NCBI RefSeq assembly: GCF_015704865.1
Contig: NZ_JADQTO010000036.1
Location: 1-64,000 of the forward strand
From: Actinoplanes aureus
GTDB lineage: Bacteria > Actinomycetota > Actinomycetes > Mycobacteriales > Micromonosporaceae
Direction: 5' to 3'
Length of the DNA: 64,000 nucleotides
Every line of letters starts with the position of its first letter. Position 1 is the stretch's first letter. Shown piece by piece: positions 6,639 through 15,627 of the stretch. Position numbers and translations under genes: made by a program. The notes beneath the pieces are model-generated. The model was not told the origin of the DNA. It did not search any database and saw only the letters and a list, made by a program, of their open reading frames with translations.

Positions 6639-7394
6639 TCATTCCCATGCGGGCAGATTGCCCAGAGAAACCGTCAGCTCGACCGGGTGGTGTACCGGCG
6701 CCGCCACCGTGAAGCGGGCGCCGTACGGGTCGGCCAGCTCGGCGAAGGCGGTCAATCCGGCCTCGGCGGGCTGGCTGACGATCGAGCCGCCGAGACGCTC
6801 GCAGAGGTCGGCCGCGTGCTCGATGTCGTCCACCTGGAACGCGGCCCGCCACCATGCCCCGCGGTAGCCGGCCGCCAGCCCGGCGATCGCGTCGTGCGCC
6901 TGGTTGAGCCACTCCCCGGTGCCGAACTCGTGCCGCAGCAGCCACCCGAACGCGGAGCCGTAGAAGCGGGCCGCGGCGTGCGGGTCGTCGGTGATCAGCT
7001 CGGGCCAGGACATGGTGCCCGGCTCGCCGCCGGCCTGCGCGCCGGCGAAGTCGTAGCCCTGCCAGAGGCCGATGATCGCCCCGGACGGGTCGGCGACGAC
7101 GGCACGACGGCCGCCGTGCGCCTCGGTCGGGTGGGTCACGCAGTGCCCGCCGGCGAGAGCGACCTGCTCGAGGGTCTCCTCGAGATCGGAGGTGCTCAGG
7201 TGGGTGAGCCAGCCGTCCGGCCGGTCGAGCCGGCTGCGGGTGAGGCCGGCGACGGCACGCCCCCCGAGCTTGAACCGATCACCCGCCGACTCCCAGCCGA
7301 ACAACTCTCCGTAGAACTCCGCCGCGCGTGCGGGGTCCGCACTCGCCAGTTCCACCCAGCAAGGTGTCAAGGGTGCATAGCCTCTGATCCGCAT
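6639..7394 (-). CDS. Two-domain VOC (glyoxalase-like) protein
   Basis: Starting at MRIRGYAPLTPCWVELAS, the 251-residue protein has two vicinal-oxygen-chelate modules. The first runs from about 10 to 125 (DPARAAEFYGELFGW, then VVADPSGAIIGLWQ). The second runs from about 135 to 245 (DPHAAARFYGSAFGW, then ELADPYGARFTV). Such tandem VOC proteins include hydroxylases and small-molecule resistance proteins, and the substrate is unknown. I chose ATG 7394 because GGAG (7401-7404 on the minus strand) lies 6 nt upstream. Upstream in-frame starts at 7415 and 7475 lack one. Confidence 0.85.
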   Translation of the reverse strand: MRIRGYAPLTPCWVELASADPARAAEFYGELFGWESAGDRFKLGGRAVAGLTRSRLDRPDGWLTHLSTSDLEETLEQVALAGGHCVTHPTEAHGGRRAVVADPSGAIIGLWQGYDFAGAQAGGEPGTMSWPELITDDPHAAARFYGSAFGWLLRHEFGTGEWLNQAHDAIAGLAAGYRGAWWRAAFQVDDIEHAADLCERLGGSIVSQPAEAGLTAFAELADPYGARFTVAAPVHHPVELTVSLGNLPAWE

Positions 7395-7499
7395 GAGCCG
7401 CTCCGTTGTGGACATCCCCAGTTGATTCAGCACTCTACGGCACTGATAACGCTTCGTCACCACCGCACGGTTCATTGTCCGGTTTAGAGCAGAAAAGTA

Positions 7500-8732
7500 T
7501 TACCTAGCGTGAGCGGTTGAGTGATCCAGGTGACGCATCACGGGTGTTGCGGCGATTCCATGGAGCACGACGGAGACGACGACCACGAATCCGGCGATCG
7601 CCCAGACGAGGTCCGCGGCCGGAAAATCGGCGTGCGTCATTGCATACGCAAGGTAATAAAACGAGCCGATGCCACGGATCCCGAACGCCGCGATCACCCA
7701 GTGTTCCGCGGTGGTCCCGGGCGCTCCGCGCAGCGACGCGAAAGCGGCGAGCGGCCGCACCAGGAAGATCAGAACCAGGCCGGCCAGGGCGGCGGGCCAG
7801 GTGAGCGGCGCCAGCAGGCCGCCGACCACGGCGCCACCCAGCAGAAGCAGCAACAGTACGGTGAGCAGCCGCTCGGTCTGCTCGGCGAAATCGTGCAGCA
7901 CCTGGTGGTACTCGTGCGACCGCTCGGCGGCCCGGATCGCCCGTGCCGCCACGAAGACGGCCAGGAAACCGTAGCCGCCGACCACCTCGACCAGCCCGTA
8001 CGCCAGGAAGGTGGCGGCCAGCGCGAGGAAGCCCTCGGAGTGCCGGGCCAGTCGCAGCGCGTCCCGCTTCGCCCGGAAGAAGAGCTTGCCGAGCATCCAT
8101 CCGATCAGTACACCGCCGATCAGCCCGACCAAGCCCTTGTAGAGGACGTCCTGGAGCACCCACTCGCCGAACCAGGAACCGCCGACGGCCATCGCGATCG
8201 CGGCGTACACGAACGGGAACGCCAGACCGTCGTTGAGCCCGGCCTCCGAGGTGAGGGCGAACCGCACCTCGTCCTCCGAATCCTCCTCATCGGTCGGCTC
8301 GCCCACCTGCACGTCCGAGGCGAGCACCGGGTCGGTCGGTGCCATCGCGGCGCCCAGCAACAGCGCGGAGGCCGGCACCAGGCCGACCCACCACCAGCCG
8401 AGGAACGCCATGGCGGCGATGGTGACCGGCATGGCGACGATCAGGAGGCGGCCGGTCGACGCCCAGCGGCGCCGGCCGAACGGGCGGTCGATCTTCAGGC
8501 CGGCGCCCATCAGCGCCACGATCACGCCGACCTCGGTGAGGTGTTCGGTGAGCTTGGCGTGCTCCAGCGGGTCCGCCTCGGGCAGGCCCAGCGGCAGGCC
8601 GAAGACCAGCAGGCCGAGCGCAAGGAAGGCGATCGGCATGGAGAGCGGGCGCCGCTCCACCAGGCGCGGCAGGATGCCGGCGAGCAGGGCGCCCACCCCG
8701 ATCAGGGCGAACACCACGTCGGAAAGCTGCAT
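7500..8732 (-). CDS. Cation:proton antiporter, NhaP/CPA1 type
   Basis: The 410-residue protein has about twelve hydrophobic segments. The CPA1 signature APTDPVLASDV carries the ion-binding Asp, followed by the unwound-helix ND region EAGLNDGLAFPF and a late FGIRGIGSFYYLAYA. An acidic cytoplasmic loop (GEPTDEEDSEDEVR) sits between these motifs. It exchanges Na+ or K+ for protons across the plasma membrane. It is last in the run SpoIIE phosphatase - HAD - antiporter, with a 2-nt gap to the HAD gene. The phosphatase may therefore link a stress-sigma pathway to ion homeostasis. Confidence 0.9.
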   Translation of the reverse strand: MQLSDVVFALIGVGALLAGILPRLVERRPLSMPIAFLALGLLVFGLPLGLPEADPLEHAKLTEHLTEVGVIVALMGAGLKIDRPFGRRRWASTGRLLIVAMPVTIAAMAFLGWWWVGLVPASALLLGAAMAPTDPVLASDVQVGEPTDEEDSEDEVRFALTSEAGLNDGLAFPFVYAAIAMAVGGSWFGEWVLQDVLYKGLVGLIGGVLIGWMLGKLFFRAKRDALRLARHSEGFLALAATFLAYGLVEVVGGYGFLAVFVAARAIRAAERSHEYHQVLHDFAEQTERLLTVLLLLLLGGAVVGGLLAPLTWPAALAGLVLIFLVRPLAAFASLRGAPGTTAEHWVIAAFGIRGIGSFYYLAYAMTHADFPAADLVWAIAGFVVVVSVVLHGIAATPVMRHLDHSTAHAR

Positions 8733-8734
8733 AC

Positions 8735-9400
8735 CTAACCGAGCTCGGAGATCGCGGACGACTCCAGGTCGTGCAGCAGTGCGGCCGGGTTCGCGTACGT
8801 CGCGACCGCGCCCGCCTCGCGAAGTTCCGCCGCGCTGGTGCCGCCGCAGGTCAGACCGATGCAGGGAATGCCGAGCTTGCCGGACGCCTGCACGTCCCAG
8901 ACCGCGTCGCCGACGAACACCGCCCGCTCCGGGTCGATGTCCGACCGGTCGAGCGCCGCCTGAAGGATGTCCGGGGCGGGTTTGCTCTCCTCCGCGTCCG
9001 ACGACGACGTGGCCGCGGCGATCACGTCATCCGCGCCGAGCACCCCGCGGAGGTGGTTGAGCTCGGTCTCCTTGGCCGAGGAGGCGAGCACCACGGCCAG
9101 GTTCCGGGCGGCGACCGCGCGTACCAGATCGGCGGCGCCCGGCAGCGGCCGCAGCCGCTCCCACCAGGCCCGGTAGAGCACGTCGTGCGCGGCGGTCATC
9201 TCTTCGTCCGCGCCGCGGTCCCGGTCCGCGCCGAGCAGATGGTCGAGCAGCTTGTCGGAGCCCATCCCGATGCTCCGATGGATCTCCGACATCGGTACGT
9301 CCCGGTCGTGCTGCCGCATCGCCTCCCACCAGGAGACGGCGTGCAGATAGGTGGTGTCGATCAAGGTGCCGTCGACGTCGAACAGAACTCCGGGCCTCAT
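8735..9400 (-). CDS. HAD superfamily hydrolase
   Basis: The 221-residue protein has the HAD motifs: DVDGT near residues 8-12 with the nucleophilic Asp, a short C1-type alpha-helical cap, LASSAKE as motif II, and a lysine then GDAVWD as motifs III/IV. This is the phosphoglycolate phosphatase/beta-phosphoglucomutase group. The substrate is unknown. It overlaps the upstream SpoIIE-type gene by 4 nt and is followed after 2 nt by the antiporter gene, so the three are almost certainly one operon. Confidence 0.88.
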   Translation of the reverse strand: MRPGVLFDVDGTLIDTTYLHAVSWWEAMRQHDRDVPMSEIHRSIGMGSDKLLDHLLGADRDRGADEEMTAAHDVLYRAWWERLRPLPGAADLVRAVAARNLAVVLASSAKETELNHLRGVLGADDVIAAATSSSDAEESKPAPDILQAALDRSDIDPERAVFVGDAVWDVQASGKLGIPCIGLTCGGTSAAELREAGAVATYANPAALLHDLESSAISELG

Positions 9401-11556
9401 GCCCTGGCATTACCCGCGAGCAACATCTCGAACCAGACGGTTGATCCACGAACCGTCGGATCGGTGCCCCACGAGTCGCTCAGCTCCTCGATCAGCCCCA
9501 GCCCACGGCCGCGGCTGGCCAGCGTGTCGGTCTGCGCCCGGATCACGCTGCCCCGGGTGCCGGTGTCGGCCACCGAGACGAGCAGGCGCTCCGCGTTCAG
9601 GTCGATGTGCACCTGGGCCGGGGTCCCCGCGTGCAACAGGGCGTTCGTGGTGAGCTCGCTGGTGCAGAGGATCGCCGCACCGATCACCGGCTCCGGCACA
9701 CTCCACTCGCGCAGGCGGGTCGTCATCCACTGCCGTACCCGGCTGGGCCCGGTCGGCTCGGCCGCCACCTGCATCGTCGCCGACCGGCTCATCGCCAGCG
9801 CGTGCTCCACCACGAGCACCGCCACGTCGTCGTCGGTGGTGCCCGGCACCGCGGCCGTGGCCAGCGCGCACATGTTGCGCGGGTCCCCGCTCGGCGAGGC
9901 GGCGGCGGCGGCGACCAGCGCGTCCATGCCGTCGTTGAGCGGCCGGCCGCGGCGCTCCACCACGCCGTCGCTGAACATCAGTATGGTGTCGCCCGGCTCC
10001 AGCACCAGCGAACCGGTCTGCCAGCGGCCACCCAGCCCCAGCGGCGCGCCCGGCGGCACCTTCACCAGCTCGGCGGTGGCTCCCTCGCCACCCTGCCCGG
10101 CGCGGCGCAGCACCGGCGGCGGGTGACCGGCGCTGGCCAGCGTGATCGAGCCGTCCGTGGGGTCCAGCACGCCGTACACGACGGTTACGAAGATCTCCTC
10201 GTTGCGCGACTCCGCACCGAGCGAACCGACGAGGCGGTCCAGTCCGGCCAGCACGCTCGGCGGTGCCGGATCGGTCAGGGCCAGCGCACGCAGCGCGGCC
10301 CGGACCTGCCCCATCACCGCCGCCGCCCGCACGTCGTGCCCGGCCACGTCGCCGAGCACCATGGCGAGCCGGCCGTCGAGCAGGTGGAACGCGTCGTAGA
10401 AGTCGCCGCCGGCCGCGTTGCCGTCCACACCGACGTCGTAGCGGGCCGCGATCCGGAACGTGTCCAGCTCGGGGAGGTGCTCCGGCAGCATGCTTCGTTG
10501 CAGCAGCTGCGCCGTACCGTGCTGAGCCTCGAAACGCCGCGCCCGCTCGGCCGCCTGGGCCACCAGCTCGGCCGCGGCCTTCAGCAGCGCCCGCTCCGCG
10601 GGCAGCCAGGCGTGCGCGTGCCGGAAGCCCATGGTCAGCGCGCCGCGCAGCGAAGGCGTGCGCAGCGGCAGCACGGCCAGCGCGCGGATCCGGCGCTCGT
10701 GCCGGTCGGTGGCCACCTCGCGCAGCGGCTCGCCGTCGGCGACGAAGGACGCCCGCCCGCTCTCCGCCGCCACCACCAGCGGCGCCGCCGGATCGGCGCC
10801 GATGCGGCGCCAGACCGGCGGGAGACGTTCGTCCGCCTCGTCCAGCATTTCGCCGCGAATGCGGCGGACATAGCGGTAGGCAAGGCCGTCGTCCACCGCC
10901 AGCACGCAATGATCAAGATCAAAAGAGGCCATCGCGTACGCGAGGACGACGCGCGTGACGTCGTCGATGGTGAGCGCGCCGGCCAGCCGGGCGGTCAGCT
11001 CGCCGAGACTGTGCAGCCGGTGGATCACCTGAGTGGTCTCGGCGGCGACGGTCAGCACGCCGGTGATCTCGCCGCGGGAGTCGCGGACCGCGGAATAGCC
11101 CTGGGTGTAGAAGGCCGGTTCGGTGCCGCCCGGGGTGACCGGAACCTCGCTCTCCGGCTCCAGGACCGCGCGGCCCGTGCGGTAGACCTCCGCGATCGCG
11201 TCACCCATCCCGGGCTGCCGCCACGCCGCGCCGAACGCCTCGGCGGCGGGGCGGCCCAGCGCGGTCGGGTGCAGGGCGTGCAGGACCTCCGCGTACGCGT
11301 CGTTGTAGAGCACCACGAAGTCGTCGCCGCAGGTCAGCATCATCGGCACGGGGGAGGCGAGCATCAGCTCGACGGCCGCCCGGACCGCCGGGTCCCAGCC
11401 GATCATCGGGCCGAGCGAGGTCCCGGACCAGTCGAAGGCATGCACCAGCGCCGCGCAGCCCTTGCCGGTGTGTTCCGCGCCGACCGCCTGCACGGGCAAT
11501 GCCGAGATCGCGGACGGGCGCAGGCCACCCGGCCCCATCCCTCCCGAGCCGACCAT
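9397..11556 (-). CDS. PAS-GAF-SpoIIE phosphatase-HATPase regulator
   Basis: The 719-residue protein has four modules. PAS-like is at about 40-175 (VVLYNDAYAEVLHALHPTALG) and GAF at about 190-340. The SpoIIE/PP2C-type serine phosphatase is at about 360-575, with metal-ligand motifs GGDFYDAF, GDVAGHD and late FSDGVVERRG. A C-terminal RsbW/SpoIIAB-like ATPase is at about 590-715 (TSELTTNALLHAGTP, VADTGTRG). Proteins of this plan combine switch-protein phosphatase and anti-sigma-factor antagonist-kinase activity in one chain and respond to a sensed signal. It is first in the operon with HAD and antiporter genes. A SigB-like promoter elsewhere in the window (19202-19226) is compatible with such a pathway operating here. 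Confidence 0.9.
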   Translation of the reverse strand: MVGSGGMGPGGLRPSAISALPVQAVGAEHTGKGCAALVHAFDWSGTSLGPMIGWDPAVRAAVELMLASPVPMMLTCGDDFVVLYNDAYAEVLHALHPTALGRPAAEAFGAAWRQPGMGDAIAEVYRTGRAVLEPESEVPVTPGGTEPAFYTQGYSAVRDSRGEITGVLTVAAETTQVIHRLHSLGELTARLAGALTIDDVTRVVLAYAMASFDLDHCVLAVDDGLAYRYVRRIRGEMLDEADERLPPVWRRIGADPAAPLVVAAESGRASFVADGEPLREVATDRHERRIRALAVLPLRTPSLRGALTMGFRHAHAWLPAERALLKAAAELVAQAAERARRFEAQHGTAQLLQRSMLPEHLPELDTFRIAARYDVGVDGNAAGGDFYDAFHLLDGRLAMVLGDVAGHDVRAAAVMGQVRAALRALALTDPAPPSVLAGLDRLVGSLGAESRNEEIFVTVVYGVLDPTDGSITLASAGHPPPVLRRAGQGGEGATAELVKVPPGAPLGLGGRWQTGSLVLEPGDTILMFSDGVVERRGRPLNDGMDALVAAAAASPSGDPRNMCALATAAVPGTTDDDVAVLVVEHALAMSRSATMQVAAEPTGPSRVRQWMTTRLREWSVPEPVIGAAILCTSELTTNALLHAGTPAQVHIDLNAERLLVSVADTGTRGSVIRAQTDTLASRGRGLGLIEELSDSWGTDPTVRGSTVWFEMLLAGNARA

Positions 11557-11734
11557 GCGGAAAGCCTATCCCGACTGGTCCGTTTGTACGATGTCCCACC
11601 GGCCGTCCGTCCGGTTGTTGACTATCCGCCAAGCTCAGCGGCACCGCGTTTCACGCGGAAGATGACGCAGAGTGGCAGGTCAGAGGCGCTCTGAACGTGG
11701 CCGGCAAGATCCAGGTTCGGCTAAGGTCGCCGCC

Positions 11735-12904
11735 GTGACCGAACGACCGCACGGTGTGATGCGCTACATCGCGGAGATGCAGCAGATGGAGGACATCACT
11801 GATCGTCCGGCTCATCGGTATCCGCCGGCCGGGGAACGGCCTTCGGATTTGTCGGATTTCGCTGCGGAGGGGGTTCCGGGTCCCGCTGCTGGGTGGTCGC
11901 CGGGCGGGCCGGCCTCGGATGTGGATGTGGAGTGGTCGTCGGATCTTCCGTCCGGTTGGCTTCCTGCGCCGTCTTCGGATTTTTCTGCTGGTCCGGATCC
12001 GTCGCGGTCTTCGGGCTTTTCTGCTGGTCCGGGTCCTTCGCCGTCGTCGGAGGTGCCGGTCCGGGGGTCCGAGGATCTGACGGGTGAGCGGTATGCGGCC
12101 CTCGCGAACTGGGCGGAGTCGGCCGAGACCGTCACGATGTCGGCGGTGACCGAGGCGCGCCTCGAACGAGCGTGGCCGGCGGCCGGCGCCGAGCTGCCGC
12201 GAACGCCGGTCTCGCACGTCGCGCCGGGCAGCGCGACCCGTTCACGCCGGATCAGGGTCGCGGTTCTGACCGGCGCGGCACTGGCACTGCTGGCCGGTGG
12301 GGCGGCGGTCCGGTGGGGCGGCGACGACCGGCCGGACACCCCGGTCGCGGCCGGGGCCGTACCCACCACTGGCACCGAGCCCGCGGTGTCCGGCCCGGAG
12401 CCGGTCAGCCCGGAGATGACTGCCGGCCCGACCGGATCGGTCTCCGCGTCCCCGTCCGCGACCGCGGCCCAGCCGTCGCGGTCCGTTTCGCCGACTCCGT
12501 CGGACGACGAGGGCGGCCTGAGCGTGGGCACCGCCACCCGGGCACCGGTTCGCTCCGCCGAACCGGAGCCGAGCGTCCCGGATGAGGAACCGCCGGTCTA
12601 CACGGCTTTCTACGGCTATCAGGCGGATCCCGGCTCGGGGTACGCGGGCACCGTCCAGGTGGTGAACGCGGGCGGCGCCGCCGGTGGCGACTGGACGGTC
12701 ACCCTCACCGTCCCGGGCGCCGAGAAAGTCGTTCTCACCAGCGGGAACGTGCGGATGTCGCAGTCCGGCAGCTCGGTCACGTTCCGGCCGGCCGGTGGTG
12801 CCGAACTCCAGGTGGGCGGTTCGGTGACCATCGGGTTCACGATCGACGGCGTACCCGGAGAACTGCCGACCGGCTGCGCGGTCAACGGCTCCGCCTGCGC
12901 CTGA
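11735..12904 (+). CDS. Membrane-anchored protein with CBM2-like C-terminal domain
   Basis: From the GTG at 11735 the product is 389 residues. It comprises a Pro/Ser-rich cytoplasmic segment with short repeats of SSDFSAGPDPS type (about 70-110), a helix before one membrane span (VAVLTGAALALLAGGAAV, about 195-212), and a Ser/Thr/Pro stalk. The extracellular domain of about 100 residues starts at YTAFYGYQADPGSGYAGTV and ends with a cysteine pair. That domain has the beta-sandwich look of a family-2 carbohydrate-binding module. No catalytic domain is present. An in-frame GTG at 11672 and ATG at 11759 are other possible starts. Confidence 0.75.
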   Translation: MTERPHGVMRYIAEMQQMEDITDRPAHRYPPAGERPSDLSDFAAEGVPGPAAGWSPGGPASDVDVEWSSDLPSGWLPAPSSDFSAGPDPSRSSGFSAGPGPSPSSEVPVRGSEDLTGERYAALANWAESAETVTMSAVTEARLERAWPAAGAELPRTPVSHVAPGSATRSRRIRVAVLTGAALALLAGGAAVRWGGDDRPDTPVAAGAVPTTGTEPAVSGPEPVSPEMTAGPTGSVSASPSATAAQPSRSVSPTPSDDEGGLSVGTATRAPVRSAEPEPSVPDEEPPVYTAFYGYQADPGSGYAGTVQVVNAGGAAGGDWTVTLTVPGAEKVVLTSGNVRMSQSGSSVTFRPAGGAELQVGGSVTIGFTIDGVPGELPTGCAVNGSACA

Positions 12905-13009
12905 TCGACTTCTGTCCGGTCCGAGACTGGAGAGATTGTCAGGGGTACGTGGTACTCCTTCAGTCCTATCGTTCGTTGAGGTGGCCGAGCGCCGAGCGAA
13001 GGAGGGCGG

Positions 13010-14797
13010 ATGACCCAGGACGGGCTGAGCCGTGGGCTGAGCGACCTGTGGCGATCGGTGGTGCTGTTCCTGCCGTACGCGGTGGCGTTCATCGCGATCC
13101 TGTTCGTCGGCTACCTGCTGGCCAGGCTGGCCCGCACGGTGACCGGCAAGGCGTTGCGCCGGGTCGGCTTCGACCGGGCGGTCGAGCGCGGACCGGCCGG
13201 CCGCCTTTTCCGGGAGAACGCGCCCAGCGCCACCGACGTCTGCGCCCGGCTGGCGTTCTTCGTGGTGTTGCTGATGGCGGTCCAGATCGCCTTCGGCCTG
13301 TGGGGTCCCAACCCGGTCAGCGACCTGCTCAACGCCCTGATCGCCTGGCTGCCACAGGTGTTCATCGGGATCGTCATCGTGGTGGTCGCGGCGGCCGTGG
13401 CCGGTGCCGCCCACGACCTCGTCGTCGCCGTCCTCGGCGACCTCGGCTATGCGCGGGTGCTGGCCAAGGTGATCGCGGCCGTGATCGTCACGCTCGGTGT
13501 GATCGCCGCGCTGGACCAGATCGGGATCGCCACGTCGGTGACCCGCCCGTTGCTCATCACGATCCTGGCCACGGTGGCCGGCGTGATCATCGTCGGCGTG
13601 GGTGGTGGTCTGATCCGGCCCATGCAGCAGCGCTGGGAGGGCTGGCTGGACCGGGCCGCCACCGAGTCCGCCGCGATCCGCCGGCAGGCCCGGGCGTACG
13701 CGGAGGAGCAGGCCCGGAAGGCCGCCGAGGAGGAGGCCCGCAAGGCCGAGGAGGCCCGGCTGGCGGAGGAGGCTCGCCGCGCCGAGGAGGCCCGGCTGGC
13801 CGAGGAGGCGCGTCTCGCGGAGGAAGCTCGGCAGGAGGAGGCCCGCAAGGCCGAGGAGGCCCGGCTGGCCGAGGAAGCCCGTCGCGCGGAGGAGGCCCGG
13901 CTGGCCGAGGAGACACGCCGCGCTGAGGAAGCCCGTCGGGCGGAGGAGGCCCGGCTGGCCGAGGAGGCACGCCGCGCCGAGGAGGCACGCCGGGCGGAAG
14001 AGGCGCGTGCCGCCGAGGAGCGCCGGGCGGAAGAGGCCCGTGCCGCCGAAGAGCGCCGGGCGAAGGAAACCCGTGCCGCCGAGGAACGCCGGGCTGAGGA
14101 GCGCCGGGTCGAGGAGCAGCGACGGACCGACGCCGAGAAATGGGCGCGGGCTGCGCGGCTGGCCGCCGAGGAGCGGCGCGCGCAGGAACGCGACGCCGAC
14201 GAGACCCAGGTCATCGCCACACCGGTCGGGGACCTGCCGCACCCGGTCCCCGGTTTCGGGGGCGACCCGTCACGCGACGACCTCCCCGGCGACACGGAGG
14301 ACGAGGTGACGACCGTGATCCGGAGCGCCGACACGGCTGCGACCAGCGACGACTCGACGGAAACCGTGATCTTCGGCCGCGGCGACGACGACACGGTCGA
14401 CACGACCGGCGACGCGACCGAAACGGTGATTTTCCGCCAAGGCGGCGACCCGGCCGACGCGACCGCCCCCACCGACACCGTGATCTTCCGGCGCGACGAC
14501 GACACGGTCGACACCACAGGCGCCGCCGACGGTTCGGTCGAGACGGTGATCTTCCGCGGTGACGACGACACCGCGGACACCACGGTGGTCACCTCGGGGA
14601 GCGACTCGCAGAAATCGAGCCTGGTGCCGATCCCCGGCCCGGAGCGGTCCGTGGTGCTCGAGCCGGCCGACGACAGCGACCGCACGCAGGTGGTGCCGCT
14701 GCCGGGCCCGGAGCGGGCGCAGACCGCCGGGGCGGACGGCGAGCCACCCACCGAACCCGGCCGCGACCGCCCCGGCAGCGGCCGAGGCCGGAAGTAG
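13010..14797 (+). CDS. TM-helix (MscS-related) protein with long coiled coil and phospho-motif-like tail
   Basis: The 595-residue protein has three parts. Residues 1-215 hold about five membrane helices with the conserved-TM-helix pattern of small MscS-related proteins (GYLLARLARTVTGKALRRVGFD; LLITILATVAGVIIVGVGGG). Residues of about 225-400 are almost pure A/E/R heptad-like sequence built from EEARRAEEARLA units, a long single coiled coil. The acidic tail, about 405-560, repeats a TQVI/TTVI/TETVIF/TDTVIF/TQVV motif seven times between Asp-rich linkers. The MscS beta-domain is absent. I infer a membrane scaffold whose repeated threonines could be kinase or FHA targets. Its start has GGAGGG just upstream. 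Confidence 0.85.
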   Translation: MTQDGLSRGLSDLWRSVVLFLPYAVAFIAILFVGYLLARLARTVTGKALRRVGFDRAVERGPAGRLFRENAPSATDVCARLAFFVVLLMAVQIAFGLWGPNPVSDLLNALIAWLPQVFIGIVIVVVAAAVAGAAHDLVVAVLGDLGYARVLAKVIAAVIVTLGVIAALDQIGIATSVTRPLLITILATVAGVIIVGVGGGLIRPMQQRWEGWLDRAATESAAIRRQARAYAEEQARKAAEEEARKAEEARLAEEARRAEEARLAEEARLAEEARQEEARKAEEARLAEEARRAEEARLAEETRRAEEARRAEEARLAEEARRAEEARRAEEARAAEERRAEEARAAEERRAKETRAAEERRAEERRVEEQRRTDAEKWARAARLAAEERRAQERDADETQVIATPVGDLPHPVPGFGGDPSRDDLPGDTEDEVTTVIRSADTAATSDDSTETVIFGRGDDDTVDTTGDATETVIFRQGGDPADATAPTDTVIFRRDDDTVDTTGAADGSVETVIFRGDDDTADTTVVTSGSDSQKSSLVPIPGPERSVVLEPADDSDRTQVVPLPGPERAQTAGADGEPPTEPGRDRPGSGRGRK

Positions 14798-15170
14798 GCA
14801 GCCGGGGGGCGTGCGGCAGGCTTCCAGCGCCTGCCCCCCAATCTTCGTGGGCTACCACGCGGCAGTTGCGAGCGGCTGTCTGATTCGGCCGCGCGGTCGG
14901 CGAGGGCGGTCGCCGGTAGCTCGAATGCCCGGGCCGGGAAATGAGTTGGGGCCGGCACCGGGTGTCCGGTGCCGGCCCCATACGGCCGTTGTCGGTTGCT
15001 GGGTGGCCGACGTGCGGCCGTGACGGTCATGCGGGAGCGGGTTCGGTCCGGCGGCCCGCCAGGCCCCGCCCGCCGTGTGGCGGGCCGGGCCGGTGGCTGC
15101 CGGATCGTGAGCTTGGCTGGTGGCTGCCGTTCGGCGAGCCGGGCCGGTGGCTAGCTGGGTGTGGTCTGGG
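14798..15170. other. Intergenic region with repeats and a hairpin
   Basis: This is the 373-nt gap between two convergent genes. It holds a perfect hairpin (listed next) and, from about 15050 to 15160, a few imperfect copies of a GCCGGGCCGGTGGCTGCC-like unit roughly 30 nt long. No credible coding frame was seen on either strand. Confidence 0.5.
14948..14979. terminator. Bidirectional hairpin between convergent genes
   Basis: A perfect 14-bp stem (14948-14961 with 14966-14979) encloses a GTGT tetraloop. It lies downstream of both the coiled-coil membrane protein gene (plus strand) and the 15171-15527 gene (minus strand). No U-run follows, as is usual for high-GC actinobacterial stems. Confidence 0.55.
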
Positions 15171-15527
15171 TCAGCGGGGCGCGGGCAGGGTGCGGGCCAG
15201 CACGCAGACCGCGAGCAGGCGCCGCAGCACCCAGTCGTTCTCGGTCCAGTCGATCTGGCCCTCGGGTGCGGTCCAACCGTGCTGGAAGGCGGCGTCGCGG
15301 ACGCCCTCCGCGTATGCGGCGAGCAGGATCGCGGTGAGCGGCCGGGTGTCGGCGGAGAGGCTGTCCCGCACGCCGGCGGCGTGCTGGTCGATCACGGACA
15401 TGAGGCCCGGGTTCTCCTGCGCGGTGGCGATACCGCTGACGCCGACTGCGGCGGTCAGGTCGGCGAGCGAAGCGTGGGCGGAGCGCTGAGCAGCGCGAGC
15501 GGCGGCGTTGCTGAACAGGCCATTCAT
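15171..15527 (-). CDS. Conserved hypothetical protein (possibly DUF6401-like)
   Basis: The 118-residue cytoplasmic protein starts MNGLFSNAAARAAQRSAHAS. It is mainly helical, with the distinctive stretch LAAYAEGVRDAAFQHGWTAPEG and a DWTENDWVLRRLLAVCVLAR C-terminus. I think it resembles the actinomycete DUF6401 family that appears near natural-product genes, but that is a memory-based match with low certainty. No ribosome site precedes ATG 15527. The frame is open to 15644, so the start is unsure. It is convergent with the coiled-coil membrane protein gene and divergent from the 15897 gene. Confidence 0.6.
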   Translation of the reverse strand: MNGLFSNAAARAAQRSAHASLADLTAAVGVSGIATAQENPGLMSVIDQHAAGVRDSLSADTRPLTAILLAAYAEGVRDAAFQHGWTAPEGQIDWTENDWVLRRLLAVCVLARTLPAPR

Positions 15528-15627
15528 GAGGAGAACGTTATGGAGGCTGGGGTAGCGAACGGTTCTTCGTACCGGTGCAGGTCGGTTGAACCCGGCGGCG
15601 CTGGGAAACAGCGAAGGGCGCTCGGTT

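Noticed and set aside
12242..15030. Long minus-strand frames (666 and 527 codons) opposite the coiled-coil gene
   Set aside because: The low-complexity Leu/Gly or Ser/Arg repeats are the mirror image of the GAGGCC-rich coiled-coil DNA. The plus-strand protein has real membrane helices and a ribosome site.
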